64,000 bases of DNA from Allopusillimonas ginsengisoli (GCF_004153455.1 NZ_SDQE01000010.1:1-64000), one strand, 5' to 3'. Positions 44,589 through 53,742 are shown, counted from the first letter of the stretch. Made by a program: numbers and translations. The notes: generated from the letters alone by a model not told the origin.

Positions 44589-46301
44589 TTACACAATGCC
44601 GTGATTTCCGTCCACCCCTTTGATTCGGGGCTCGTTCAACTTGACCGCAGTGATGGTCTTCTTGTCGCGCAGGTAGCGTGAAACCACCTCCCACACAGGT
44701 TCGCCTTCCGCCCCTTCGGCCACCGGCGCCCAGCCCGCCACCTTGTATGTCTTGTCGGCCTCGATCGGCTTGCCATCCAGCATCATGTCGCTGATGCGCT
44801 GGCCGGCATCCTTGAGCGGATCAATGGTGTACTGCATGCCGCCCACGCGCACCATATCCCCCCCTTGCTGGTAATACGGGTCCGGATTGAACAGGTTGTC
44901 GGCAACGTCCTCGAGTATCACCTTGATCTGACTGCCCGGAATGTCGCTCAGCGTCGTATAGGGATAGGTAATGGCCGTCTGATCCATCAGATGTTCCATC
45001 GTGATGTCCGATCCAGGCAGCAGGCTGGTGCCCCAGCGGAAGCCGGGCGAGAATGCGATCTGGGCCTCTTTTTGAGTGATCAGCGCATCGAGGATGAGCT
45101 GGTCAAATGTGCCGTTGAAGTTGCCGCGGCGATACAGCATATCGTCTGTGGTCGCCAGCGTTTCGGCCAGTTGCTCGGCAAAGGGCGAGCGAATCTTTTC
45201 GATGAGCGCGGCCATGTCCGGATCAGCATCCAGGAAGTTGGCAAATACCGGCATCAGCTTGTAGCGAAAATCGGAAACCTTGCCGTCCCGGACATCAAAA
45301 TCCAGCACGCCCAGGAACTTGCCGTTGCTGCCTGCATTGGTCACCAGCGTTTTGCCGCCACTGTTTTCAACCACTACGGGCGCGGGCATGCCATCGTGTG
45401 TGTGTCCGCCCAGAATCGCGTCCAGGCCACGCACGCGGGAGGCCAGCTTCAGGTCGACATCCATGCCGTTGTGCGAGAGCAGCACCACGGCCTTGGCTCC
45501 CTTGCCGCGTACCTCGTCTATCACTTGCTGGAGCTGGCTTTCCTGAATCCCGAAAGTCCAGTCTGGCACCAGGTAGCCCGGATTGGCGATAGGGGTGTAG
45601 GGAAATGCCTGGCCAATGACGGCCACTTGAACGCCGTTCATTTCGCGCAAGGTATAAGACGGAAATACAGGGTCGCCGAAATCGGACGTCTGGACGTTCT
45701 GCGCAATGAAATCAATTTTGTCCTTGAGATCCTTGGCGATGATTTCCTCGACTCGCTCCGACCCCAGGGTGAATTCCCAGTGGGCCGTCATGATATCCAC
45801 GCCCAGCGCCAGGCAGGCATCCACCATGTCCTGGCCTTTGGTCCACAGCGCCGTCGCCGACCCCTGCCACGTATCTCCGCCATCGAGCAGCAGCGCGCCG
45901 GGTCGACTGGCCTTCATTTGCTTGACCAGCGTCGCCATGTGCGCGAACCCGCCCACTTTTCCGTACTGACGCGCGGCATTTTCGAAATTCAGACAGGTGA
46001 AGGCATGGGCCTGCGCGGTGTCCGGTTTTATGCCGTAATGCGCCAGAAAATGCTCACCGACCAGATGAGGCGGGCGATTCAGCGCCGATCCAAGTCCGAT
46101 ATTGACACTGGGTTCGCGAAAATAAATGGGCTGCAACTGCGCGTGACAGTCCGTGAAGTGCAGAAAATGCACATTACCGAAGCGCGGCAGATCATAAAAC
46201 TTGGCGGCAGCCTCTTCGGCAGCACGAGCGGAATGGGAAAACGTCATTCCACCGGCGGCGGCAATACCCAGCACTTGTAGGAACTCGCGGCGACTAATCA
46301 T
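44589..46301 (-). CDS. soxB: Thiosulfohydrolase SoxB
   Basis: Dimanganese enzyme that hydrolyses the sulfone group from SoxYZ-bound thiosulfonate to release sulfate. It has 570 residues from the ATG at 46301 (AGGAAG upstream); the twin-arginine leader MISRREFLQVLGIAAAGGM then sits at the N-terminus. Metallophosphatase-type metal motifs are FLHFTDCHAQLQP, LLDGGDTWQGSATALW, TAHWEFTLG (the SoxB version of GNHE), LLSHNGMDVDLKLASRV and LGGHTHDGMP. It is encoded between soxW and dsrE. Confidence 0.96.
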   Translation of the reverse strand: MISRREFLQVLGIAAAGGMTFSHSARAAEEAAAKFYDLPRFGNVHFLHFTDCHAQLQPIYFREPSVNIGLGSALNRPPHLVGEHFLAHYGIKPDTAQAHAFTCLNFENAARQYGKVGGFAHMATLVKQMKASRPGALLLDGGDTWQGSATALWTKGQDMVDACLALGVDIMTAHWEFTLGSERVEEIIAKDLKDKIDFIAQNVQTSDFGDPVFPSYTLREMNGVQVAVIGQAFPYTPIANPGYLVPDWTFGIQESQLQQVIDEVRGKGAKAVVLLSHNGMDVDLKLASRVRGLDAILGGHTHDGMPAPVVVENSGGKTLVTNAGSNGKFLGVLDFDVRDGKVSDFRYKLMPVFANFLDADPDMAALIEKIRSPFAEQLAETLATTDDMLYRRGNFNGTFDQLILDALITQKEAQIAFSPGFRWGTSLLPGSDITMEHLMDQTAITYPYTTLSDIPGSQIKVILEDVADNLFNPDPYYQQGGDMVRVGGMQYTIDPLKDAGQRISDMMLDGKPIEADKTYKVAGWAPVAEGAEGEPVWEVVSRYLRDKKTITAVKLNEPRIKGVDGNHGIV

Positions 46302-46358
46302 AAAAACGGCTTCCTGCTGATCAATAAAATAAAAAAACAGACGAAACAAACGTCCAAA

Positions 46359-46877
46359 TCAGGGCTGATCGGTTGCGGCGGGCGCATACTTGATCAGACC
46401 CAGTACATCTTCCTCGAACATTTCACCGGGGATGACTTCAGCCACCTGGCCATCCGCCTTGATGACAATAATATTGGGTACGACTTTTCTTTTGCCCAGA
46501 ACATCGCGCAGGGCCTGGGTCTCCATGGCAACCGGAAACGTATAGCCATGCTTCTTCATGTAATCGGCGGCAAGCGTGTCCGTACGGTCTATGCTGACGG
46601 TCAGTATCTCCAGCCCCGAGCCCTGCGCTTCGTGCCAGAGTTTCTGGACGTAGGGATTTTGGCGCGCGCAAAATGGGCACCAGGTGGCCCAATATTCAAT
46701 GATGACCGGCTTGCCATTGAAATGCCCCTCTGCAAGGGTTTCTCCATCCAGAAGGTGGATTTCAGGAAGCGACACATGATCGCCAACCTCGACAACGGCC
46801 TGCGCCGGCGGCGCAAACGCGACGCCGGCTGCCAGCCCGACTCCCACCAACAGCGCGGCGAGTCCTGAATTCCACAT
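46359..46877 (-). CDS. soxW: Periplasmic thioredoxin-like protein SoxW
   Basis: 172 residues from the ATG at 46877, with a signal peptide ending PPAQA. The thioredoxin fold carries WATWCPFCARQNPY (Cys67, Cys70) and the cis-proline region KVVPNIIVI. It resembles TlpA/ResA-type reductases and, from its place between soxX and soxB, SoxW, which keeps the SoxY cysteine reduced. It would need electrons from a CcdA/SoxV-type membrane protein, which is not encoded in the window. Confidence 0.82.
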   Translation of the reverse strand: MWNSGLAALLVGVGLAAGVAFAPPAQAVVEVGDHVSLPEIHLLDGETLAEGHFNGKPVIIEYWATWCPFCARQNPYVQKLWHEAQGSGLEILTVSIDRTDTLAADYMKKHGYTFPVAMETQALRDVLGKRKVVPNIIVIKADGQVAEVIPGEMFEEDVLGLIKYAPAATDQP

Positions 46878-46896
46878 ACCTGCCCCTTCTGCCTGC

Positions 46897-47550
46897 TTAT
46901 TGCGCAACGTCATCCTTGTTGACCGGCGACTCCGGATCAAACAGCAGCGCCATGACGTCTTTCAGTTGCGCTTCGGTCAGAATGCCCGCCGCGCCAAAAC
47001 GCGGCATCGCAGAACAGGCCGCATAGGCATGCGAATCATAGATCTTGGCCCAGGTGTATTCCATGATCTCTTTGGAAGATCCGCGCTGCTTGCCATAATG
47101 CAGCAAAGAGGGCCCGATGTTGCCGAAAGAGATTTCAGCCTTGGTCATCTGGTGGCAGGCATAGCAGTTTCCGCCATTGACCGCCCCCTCTTTGTCGCTG
47201 AACTGCAGTCCGCGTCCGTTCTGAGCCACTTTCTCGCCAGCCTTCCAGTCGCCCAGAAACTGGCCCTCAGCGGGGTATTTGATGGACGCCAGGGCTTCCT
47301 TGGCGATCATCGCCGCGTCTTCCTTGGACAAAGGCTTGCCCGTCAAATCGGCCTGCGAGCACGCCTTTTGCATGGGCGATTGCTCAAGACGATCCAGTTT
47401 TGCAATACCTTTGGGCTCGAACGAAGCCTTGAGTACCGCCTGCACATCTTCGGGGCTGGTGCCTGTCACGGGTTCGTCCGCCTGGGCGCCGGCAGTCATC
47501 AGCAACAGCCCTGCCAGCACAGCGAGCGGCGCGATAGTAGATTTTTTCAT
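46897..47550 (-). CDS. soxX: Sulfur oxidation c-type cytochrome SoxX
   Basis: Electron-accepting subunit of SoxXA, 217 residues from the ATG at 47550 (GGAG upstream), with a signal peptide ending AGAQA. One haem site, CYACH (Cys129, Cys132, His133), and a likely Met ligand in SAMPRFGAAGILTEAQ. The roughly 100-residue segment before the haem domain marks the longer SoxX type. It follows soxA by 12 nt. Confidence 0.93.
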   Translation of the reverse strand: MKKSTIAPLAVLAGLLLMTAGAQADEPVTGTSPEDVQAVLKASFEPKGIAKLDRLEQSPMQKACSQADLTGKPLSKEDAAMIAKEALASIKYPAEGQFLGDWKAGEKVAQNGRGLQFSDKEGAVNGGNCYACHQMTKAEISFGNIGPSLLHYGKQRGSSKEIMEYTWAKIYDSHAYAACSAMPRFGAAGILTEAQLKDVMALLFDPESPVNKDDVAQ

Positions 47551-47562
47551 GAGCATCTCCGC

Positions 47563-48387
47563 TTACCGTTTAAGACCAGGGGCGTCCATTTCGCCGCCAT
47601 TGGCATTGACCGCCAGGAACACTGACAGATCGACCGATGCCTGCGAGCCGTACTTGAGGTAAGGCATGCGCTGCTGGCGGAAGCAGTCGTTCAGTCGCCA
47701 CTGCATGGAACGCAGCGCGCCCTGGGAGACACGATAGGCGGGCCAGGAGGTATAGGCCTCTCGCGCTGGACCGGATTCGGTCAGATTGGGAAGATCCTGC
47801 AACCGGATGCGTTGACCGTCCACGCTGTGGCAGGACGCACAGGCAAAGTCATAGGGGCCGCCACGGAAAAAGAAAATCTGCTTGCCGCGTTCGAACGCGG
47901 CCTTTTCCTGTGGATGGTCCTGCGGCACCGCGAGCGGCGTGCCGCGCGACTGGCCCACCACATATCCCACCAGTGCTTCCAGGTCTGTTGAATAATCGCC
48001 GCTGCCCGAGAAGGGTTTCTTGGTCACTTCTTTTTCGTCCATGCCCTGCAGATTGACCATGCAGTACACAAGACGGGATTCCAGATCCATCACCCGCCCG
48101 GCATCTTCAAAAAAGCGCGGCATATGCGCGTAGGCGTCTTTGACCACGCCCGGGCCCTGCCCCAGATCGCACTGCTCAAGCGACGCGCTCTTGGGGCCGC
48201 GCTTCTCCGCCCACAGCTCCTCGCCCGTCATCTCGATCAACTCGGCCGGATTGCCGCCTTCGCCCAACATCTCACGATATTCCGCGATACCGTCGGATGT
48301 ACTCTCTTGCGCGACGACCGCCGACGCTGCAAACATCGCGCCGGCCGCGAGCGCCAGTGCCGCGGCGCCACTCAGTTTTTTCTTCAT
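47563..48387 (-). CDS. soxA: L-cysteine S-thiosulfotransferase subunit SoxA (single-haem type)
   Basis: Catalytic subunit of SoxXA, joining thiosulfate to the SoxY cysteine. It has 274 residues from the ATG at 48387 (AGGAGA upstream) and a signal peptide ending AVVA. Only one haem motif is visible, CASCH (183-187). The active-site cysteine haem ligand is Cys235 in RLNDCFRQQRMP. Cys73 and Cys109 stand where di-haem SoxA proteins have their first haem and would form the disulfide known in mono-haem SoxA. It lies between soxZ and soxX. Confidence 0.95.
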   Translation of the reverse strand: MKKKLSGAAALALAAGAMFAASAVVAQESTSDGIAEYREMLGEGGNPAELIEMTGEELWAEKRGPKSASLEQCDLGQGPGVVKDAYAHMPRFFEDAGRVMDLESRLVYCMVNLQGMDEKEVTKKPFSGSGDYSTDLEALVGYVVGQSRGTPLAVPQDHPQEKAAFERGKQIFFFRGGPYDFACASCHSVDGQRIRLQDLPNLTESGPAREAYTSWPAYRVSQGALRSMQWRLNDCFRQQRMPYLKYGSQASVDLSVFLAVNANGGEMDAPGLKR

Positions 48388-48449
48388 GTCTCCTACCTCC
48401 CTGGTGGATACGTATGACCTACCTCTTGCTTTTTTACGCAACAAAAAAC

Positions 48450-48764
48450 CTAGCGGATCTCTGTCGTGTCGGTGCGGCTCTCACCTTTGTTGTCCTTCCA
48501 GGTGATTTCAACCTTGTCGCCCTTGTTGCCGCCCTTGAACTTGAACGACAGGAAGGGATCGCGCGATACCGCCGGACCCCACTGAGCCGACAGTACTGTC
48601 TTGTCGTTGCACTTGGCTTCGACCAGGTCGATGAAGTGGGCGGGAACGAGGTTGCCCTCGCTATCCTTGCGCTGGCCTGTTTCCATGATGTGGCTCATCA
48701 AAGCCTTGACTTCGGTGACATCGTCTTTCTGTACAGCGCGAATGCGCATTGGTCTGGTTGCCAT
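48450..48764 (-). CDS. soxZ: Thiosulfate oxidation carrier complex protein SoxZ
   Basis: Immunoglobulin-like partner of SoxY, 104 residues, no signal peptide (co-exported with SoxY in known systems). Family segments are TEVKALMSHIMETGQRKD, PAHFIDLVEAKCNDK and PFLSFKFKGGNKGDKVEITW. The start has AGGAAT upstream. It lies 52 nt after soxY. Confidence 0.95.
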   Translation of the reverse strand: MATRPMRIRAVQKDDVTEVKALMSHIMETGQRKDSEGNLVPAHFIDLVEAKCNDKTVLSAQWGPAVSRDPFLSFKFKGGNKGDKVEITWKDNKGESRTDTTEIR

Positions 48765-48816
48765 GATTATTCCTCGTGTATCGTTGATGCGGGATGGTGT
48801 TCGGCGTGTCAGGCGA

Positions 48817-49284
48817 TCAACCGCCGCAGCCGCCCAGCGTTACCTTGATTTCTTTGTGTACGGTATAGAACTTGTCGTCGGCCTTGACCAGCGCATAGAC
48901 GTCTGACGTTCCGCCCATCTTGATGCGTGTCGCCACATCAGGCATCGTACCTTCAGCGATATCGAAATGCGCTGTCAGGGTACTCGGGTTGTTCGGCACA
49001 AGAATCGAGATCTGCGTCGTGTTGGGCAAATCACTTGTTACGCCAACCGGCACCACGGCGCCATTCTCGGCAATATCCGGTGCAACCAGCTTGATCTTGT
49101 CACTTTCGGCAGCCTGGTCGCCGCCAAAGGCCTTGATCACGTCATCGACCGAAGTGGCCGAAAAGGCGCCCTCGTTCCACTCTTGCTGAACGGCCCATGC
49201 CTGCTCTGGCCGCAATATACCGGCGGTAACCGCCAGACTCAGCACGGTACCCAGCTTGAGCACGTTTCTACGCTGCTTGTTCAT
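48817..49284 (-). CDS. soxY: Thiosulfate oxidation carrier protein SoxY
   Basis: Carrier of the sulfur intermediates, 155 residues. The twin-arginine leader is MNKQRRNVLKLGTVLSLAVT. The mature protein ends with the mobile arm VTLGGCGG, whose cysteine holds the thiosulfate-derived sulfur chain. The core has FNP-like SoxY segments (QISILVPNNPSTLTAHFDIA). It is encoded between soxD and soxZ. Confidence 0.96.
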   Translation of the reverse strand: MNKQRRNVLKLGTVLSLAVTAGILRPEQAWAVQQEWNEGAFSATSVDDVIKAFGGDQAAESDKIKLVAPDIAENGAVVPVGVTSDLPNTTQISILVPNNPSTLTAHFDIAEGTMPDVATRIKMGGTSDVYALVKADDKFYTVHKEIKVTLGGCGG

Positions 49285-49329
49285 TTCCTGCTCCTCTGAC
49301 TAATCGGATTTGATTGTTGAAAACTGTGT

Positions 49330-50469
49330 TTACTGCCCAGTTTCGGCGAGCATCAGCTCGACCATAGCCTTGGCATCATCGTCGGATAATGCGGGATGCG
49401 GAGGCATTGGAATTGCTCCCCATGCACCCGAACCGCCCTTCTGCACCTTTGCGATCAACTTGCCGACCGCATCGTCCTGACCCTTGTATTTGTCGGCGAC
49501 ATCCGCGAATGAAGGTCCAAGCACTTTTTTGTCCCGCGCGTGGCAGGCCATACAGCCACTGTCGGTCATCTGGGCCAGGGTCTGCTGCGCCGATGCGTCC
49601 TGCGCGCCGTCTTTGGCCTCGCCCTGAGGCTTGGCGGCGGGAGCCGCCGCGGCGACCAGCGTGCTGCGGGCATGTTCCTTGACCTTCTCCACGTTGTCGG
49701 CCACTGTGCCGGACAGGGCAGGTTCGCCAGTGTTCACACCGCGCACCCCGCCAACAAGACGCATCTGTGCGGCAAGATCGCCGTGGGCATCGCGCGCATG
49801 CGGTGGCAGTGTCGACGACGGCTTGCCTGAGGTTTCGCAATCGCTCATGCAGGCCACATTATCCGTATCCGGCTTGCCATCCACCTTCCACAAGCCATCC
49901 CAGAACTTCATGCCGTTGCGGTTGGGCATCTTGTCCTGCACTTGCGCGATGTTCTCATCGGACAAGGTAAAGTCCGAAGGCACGATTTCCGCCAGATTGA
50001 GCAGATAGGCCAGCACGGCATAGACGTCGTCGGGCTCAAGCGATTTGGGATTATCCCAGGGCATGGCCCGGTGGATGTAATCCCATAGCGTGGAGACCGT
50101 GGCCACTTTCATGAAGGTGGTGCGCGAAGGCTGCCCGCCCCCCGTCAGCGCGGCCACGTGGCCGGTTTCGATGTCGTCCAGCGTGGTGCCACCCACCAAT
50201 GGCGCAAAGACGGAATTGCTCTCGCCAAAGGCGCCGTGGCAGGTCGCACAGGAGGTATCCCATATGTCCGCGCCCTGGTCGACGGTGCCGCTGCCCTTGG
50301 GCAATCCCTTGAAATCCGGCCGCACATCAATATCCCACGCCTTGAGTTCAGCCTCGGTCGCGGGCCGGCCAATATCGTACGACCTGGCGGTATCGTCGGC
50401 GAAAACGGGTGTACAGAACACAGCGCCCAGCGCGCACGACAACAGAGCGCGCTTAGTCCATCTGAACAT
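49330..50469 (-). CDS. soxD: Sulfane dehydrogenase cytochrome subunit SoxD
   Basis: Di-haem c-type cytochrome partner of SoxC, 379 residues from the ATG at 50469 (GGGAGG upstream) with a signal peptide ending PVFA. Haem sites are CATCH (74-78) and CMACH in the C-terminal domain. An alanine-rich linker separates the two domains (AAAAPAAKPQGEAKDGAQDA). The start overlaps the end of soxC by 17 nt. With SoxC it withdraws six electrons from the SoxY-bound sulfane sulfur. Confidence 0.93.
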   Translation of the reverse strand: MFRWTKRALLSCALGAVFCTPVFADDTARSYDIGRPATEAELKAWDIDVRPDFKGLPKGSGTVDQGADIWDTSCATCHGAFGESNSVFAPLVGGTTLDDIETGHVAALTGGGQPSRTTFMKVATVSTLWDYIHRAMPWDNPKSLEPDDVYAVLAYLLNLAEIVPSDFTLSDENIAQVQDKMPNRNGMKFWDGLWKVDGKPDTDNVACMSDCETSGKPSSTLPPHARDAHGDLAAQMRLVGGVRGVNTGEPALSGTVADNVEKVKEHARSTLVAAAAPAAKPQGEAKDGAQDASAQQTLAQMTDSGCMACHARDKKVLGPSFADVADKYKGQDDAVGKLIAKVQKGGSGAWGAIPMPPHPALSDDDAKAMVELMLAETGQ

Positions 50470-51823
50470 TGAAAACCTCCCCGCTTTGCGCGATCTGCCA
50501 GGACTGGATCGCGTTATTGTGATACGTAGATCGCGTACCACGCACCTCGCGCAACTGGCGATAGCGTGGCTGAACAAAACCGGTGCTGTCGATGGCACGG
50601 CTTTGCAGAATGACGGGCGAACCGTCCCATACCCAATCAATGTTGAAACGCGTCAGGCATTTGTCCAGCACGGGGGTTTCGAGGCGCGCGGTCTTCCAGC
50701 GCTTGCCGCCATCGAATGACACATCGACCTGCTTGATCTTTCCGCGACCGGACCATGCCAAGCCGCTGACGTTATAAAAACCCTTGCCCATCAAGGCCTG
50801 GCCACCCGACGGCGAGGTGATCACTGACTTGCATTCCTGGATGGAGGTGTACTGGCGATGGATGCCATCGGGCATCATGTCGATGTAGTGAGAGGCTTCA
50901 TCCTTTGCTCCCCAGGGCTGATCGCCCACCTCGATGCGCCGCAGCCACTTCACCCATGACACGCCCTGCACGCCCGGCACAACCAGACGCAGGGGATAGC
51001 CATTTTCGGGGCGCAACATCTCGCCGTTCATGCCCCAGGCCACCAGCGCGTCGTCCAGCGCGGATTCCATGGAGATCGTGCGCGTCATGCTCGACCCATC
51101 ATTACCCTCAGCCAGAACAAACTTGGCATTCTTGAAGTCGGCGCCGCAGTCGTCCAGCAGCACCTTGAGCGGCACGCCCGTGTATTCGCAACAGGACAGC
51201 ATGCCGTGTGTATATTGGACCGTCGGCACGGCGGCATTGCCCCATTCCATGCCGGTATTGGCGCCGCATTCGATAAAGTGGATGCGCGATACCGAGGGCA
51301 GGCGCATCAAGTCATCCATGGTATAGACCTTGGCCTCTTTGACCATGCCGTTGATCATCAGTCGATGCTGCTCGGGATCAACATCGACCCAGCCCTGGTG
51401 ATGGCGCTCGAAATGCAGGCCGGATGGCGTAATGATCCCGAAAAACCCTTGCAACGGCGCAAACGCTACCGACGCCTGGGCAGTTTGCGTCAGCCCGGGC
51501 GACTGCCGGCGCTGCAAATTGGCTTCAAAAGGCGAGGGCTGGCCGTATGGTTTGAACGCCACGGGATTGCCCAGCTTGGTGCTCCAGGGACGCGGCTCGA
51601 GAATCATTGGATCCCCGGCGGCCTGTTTCACCGATTCGGCCAAGGCAGGGCCAGCCGTCAGCGTCGCCGCCGCGGCCAGAAAACTCCGCTTCAGAAAGCC
51701 CCGCCGCTCCTCACTCAAACCGCTGGCATTGATTTCGTTCGCCAATGTTGGCGGCACGAAATTTTCGGGCGCCTTTTTCAGGCGACCAATGGGTATTGAT
51801 CGCTGGTCCCTGCTACGACTCAC
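50453..51823 (-). CDS. soxC: Sulfane dehydrogenase molybdopterin subunit SoxC
   Basis: Molybdenum subunit of Sox(CD)2, 456 residues, sulfite-oxidase family. A twin-arginine signal (RRGFLKRSFLAAAATLTAG, about 40-58) follows an unusually long N-terminal lead. The molybdenum-coordinating Cys186 is in HFIECGANTGMEWGN. The dimerisation domain includes NVSGLAWSGRGKIKQVDVSF. It is the first of the tightly packed soxCDYZAXWB genes. Inverted repeats lie in its upstream region. Presence of SoxCD means thiosulfate can go fully to sulfate without sulfur globules. Confidence 0.95.
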   Translation of the reverse strand: MSRSRDQRSIPIGRLKKAPENFVPPTLANEINASGLSEERRGFLKRSFLAAAATLTAGPALAESVKQAAGDPMILEPRPWSTKLGNPVAFKPYGQPSPFEANLQRRQSPGLTQTAQASVAFAPLQGFFGIITPSGLHFERHHQGWVDVDPEQHRLMINGMVKEAKVYTMDDLMRLPSVSRIHFIECGANTGMEWGNAAVPTVQYTHGMLSCCEYTGVPLKVLLDDCGADFKNAKFVLAEGNDGSSMTRTISMESALDDALVAWGMNGEMLRPENGYPLRLVVPGVQGVSWVKWLRRIEVGDQPWGAKDEASHYIDMMPDGIHRQYTSIQECKSVITSPSGGQALMGKGFYNVSGLAWSGRGKIKQVDVSFDGGKRWKTARLETPVLDKCLTRFNIDWVWDGSPVILQSRAIDSTGFVQPRYRQLREVRGTRSTYHNNAIQSWQIAQSGEVFNVQMD

Positions 51824-51872
51824 ACTTATTCTCCTGGGATGATCCGGTACTCTGTAAGTATACTATTTAATA

Positions 51873-51892
51873 TAAGCTCATAGCTTAAAGCT
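51873..51892. promoter_or_regulatory. Overlapping AT-rich inverted repeats just upstream of soxC
   Basis: TAAGCT, CAT, AGCTTA (51873-51887) is a perfect dyad, and AGCTT-A-AAGCT (51882-51892) is a second one sharing an arm. They lie 50-70 bases before the soxC start, where a promoter is expected. A repressor such as the ArsR-type SoxR of other sulfur oxidisers could bind here, but no such gene is in the window. Confidence 0.4.
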
Positions 51893-51932
51893 ATAAACAA
51901 GGGAAATCACCCCTCTGAAGATTCTTGACAAA

Positions 51933-51963
51933 TTCAAATATGCCAAGAAATTTCATATTTCAA
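51933..51963. promoter_or_regulatory. Long inverted repeat between soxF and soxC
   Basis: AAATATG (51936-51942) and CATATTT (51954-51960) are perfect inverted copies 11 bases apart; including flanking TT and AA the arms pair at nine of ten positions. It lies 110-140 bases before the soxC start and 40 bases after the soxF stop. It may be an activator or repressor site for the sox genes, or the base of a terminator-like structure after soxF. Confidence 0.4.
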
Positions 51964-52002
51964 TGAATAAGTGCTGCAAACCGCCTGTTTCGCAGCTGTG
52001 GC

Positions 52003-53271
52003 TCAGGTCAGCATGTCGGCCCAGATCGCATGCGCCCAATCCAGCGCCATTTGGCCTTCATCTGCCGTGGCATGCTCAGACACGCCTCCCCCGCCCTTGA
52101 CAGGCAGCATCGTGCCTTCTTCCTGGCTATAGCGGTGCACGCTGGCCACGTGCATGGCATCCTGGGCATTCACAAAGCTGTAACAAATGCTGGCATAAAG
52201 CGGATCCTGGTTCACTTCCTGACCCAGCAGCAGGGCCGCGACCGCCGCGGCACAGGTTTTGCCATGCTGGCTTGCCATGTGCCCGGCCTTGGGCATGACC
52301 GGTGCGATCTGCACGGAATCGCCCAGCACATGAATGCGATCGTCGACGATGGAAGAAAACGTCAGAAAATCCACCTCGCACCAGCGATCATTGGCCGTGG
52401 CCAGCTCCGCCTGTCGTGCGATATTGCCGGCCCGCATTGGCGGTATCACATTGACCACGTCGCCCTGCTCCTCTTCGCCCAGTTCAAAGATGACAGTGCG
52501 CGTGTCGGCATCGACATCCACCGCCTTGAAGGCGGGGTTGTACTCAATCATGCCGGGATACCGTTCTTCCCAGGCCTGATGGAACTGTTCGGCTTCTGAC
52601 GTCACCTCGGCGTTGGCGTCGAAGATATGCACCGTTGCGCGCGGCTTGTGCTGCTTGAAATAAGCCGCCACCAGGCAAGCTCGCTCGTAGGGGGCCGGCG
52701 GACAGCGGTAGGGCGTCTCGGGAATGGTCATGATGAAACGGCCGCCATCGGGCATGGCCTCCAATTGCTGCCGGAGCAATTGCGTCTGGGGCCCGGCCTT
52801 CCAGGCATGCGGCATGGCATTGCGCGCATCCTCGGTCTTCAGCCCCGGGATACGCTCCCACATGAAATCAATCCCTGGCGAGAGTATCAACCTGTCCCAG
52901 GACAGCGGATCACCCTGCCTGAGCTCAAGCGTGCGCCGCGTGGCATCCACCCGCACAGCCTCATCACGCACGTGGCGCACGCCGTATTGCGCCAGCCCCT
53001 CATAGCTGCGTGAGATATCCCGCATCGACAGCCTGCCCTCCAGCACCAGATTGGACAGAGGCGTGGAGACAAACTCGGCGCGCGGCTCGACGAGGGTAAC
53101 CCGTATGCGCCCGCCACTGAACAGATGCAGATACTTTGCCGCCGTTGCACCGCCAAAGCCACCGCCAACGACCACGACATGCGGCGAGGCTGAAGACCGG
53201 GCCCCGGCCAGCACCGGACAGGACACCGCCGCCAGGCCCGCGAGCGACTTGATGAAGGAGCGACGCTTCAT
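52003..53271 (-). CDS. soxF: Flavocytochrome c sulfide dehydrogenase flavoprotein subunit (SoxF/FccB)
   Basis: Periplasmic FAD protein oxidising sulfide, 422 residues from the ATG at 53271. A twin-arginine leader (MKRRSFIKSLAGLAAVSCPV) precedes the FAD-binding VVVVGGGFGGATAAKYL. Candidate redox cysteines are in YRCPPAPYERACL and HGKTCAAAVAALLLG. A second nucleotide-type segment is IHVLGDSVQIAPVMPKAGHM. The start overlaps the stop of the cytochrome gene (ATGA). Family members also act as sulfide-quinone-like enzymes, but the adjacent cytochrome supports the flavocytochrome c form. Confidence 0.9.
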   Translation of the reverse strand: MKRRSFIKSLAGLAAVSCPVLAGARSSASPHVVVVGGGFGGATAAKYLHLFSGGRIRVTLVEPRAEFVSTPLSNLVLEGRLSMRDISRSYEGLAQYGVRHVRDEAVRVDATRRTLELRQGDPLSWDRLILSPGIDFMWERIPGLKTEDARNAMPHAWKAGPQTQLLRQQLEAMPDGGRFIMTIPETPYRCPPAPYERACLVAAYFKQHKPRATVHIFDANAEVTSEAEQFHQAWEERYPGMIEYNPAFKAVDVDADTRTVIFELGEEEQGDVVNVIPPMRAGNIARQAELATANDRWCEVDFLTFSSIVDDRIHVLGDSVQIAPVMPKAGHMASQHGKTCAAAVAALLLGQEVNQDPLYASICYSFVNAQDAMHVASVHRYSQEEGTMLPVKGGGGVSEHATADEGQMALDWAHAIWADMLT

Positions 53272-53633
53272 GACTGTGCTTCTTTGTCGCGGGGTTGGCT
53301 TTCGTACCACGCGCCGATCCGCCGCAGCACGGCTTCATCATAGCCGCGTGCCATCTGCTGCTTGAGCAGTCCGGGACGTTCGCCGCTCGCATAGGCCTGC
53401 ATGGCTTTGACGATGTCGTCCGCCGGCATGCCTGCCAGCGTGGGGATATTCTTGACCGCACTGTGCCCGATGCCATGGCAAGTTGCACAGGAATACGCCC
53501 AATCCCTGGCCTGAAGGTCGCCTGTGGTCTGCGCGATACAGGCTGGACTCACACCCAGCGCCACGCAAATCGCCAGACCCACAGGCCAGCGTTTCAGCGT
53601 AATGATTGCACCCTTCCAGCGCATGACCAACAT
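53268..53633 (-). CDS. Mono-haem c-type cytochrome, flavocytochrome c subunit (SoxE/FccA-like)
   Basis: 121 residues from the ATG at 53633, which has a strong AGGGAGGAG site; longer in-frame starts run into the promoter region. A signal peptide ends near SPACIAQ. One haem motif, SCATCHGIGHS (Cys49, Cys52, His53), a Met-ligand region TLAGMPADDIVKAM, and a short helical tail. Overlap with soxF indicates a two-subunit flavocytochrome c. It has one haem, as in green-sulfur FccA and unlike the di-haem Allochromatium type. Confidence 0.88.
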   Translation of the reverse strand: MLVMRWKGAIITLKRWPVGLAICVALGVSPACIAQTTGDLQARDWAYSCATCHGIGHSAVKNIPTLAGMPADDIVKAMQAYASGERPGLLKQQMARGYDEAVLRRIGAWYESQPRDKEAQS

Positions 53634-53742
53634 GGCGCTCCTCCCTTGTGATGGCAATGCATTCCGCTCGCCGGAGCGGATATGCGCGTGACAAGGTAAG
53701 GGATGATGGCCCAGCATCTGCGCCGCGTCAAACGCAGCGGCA

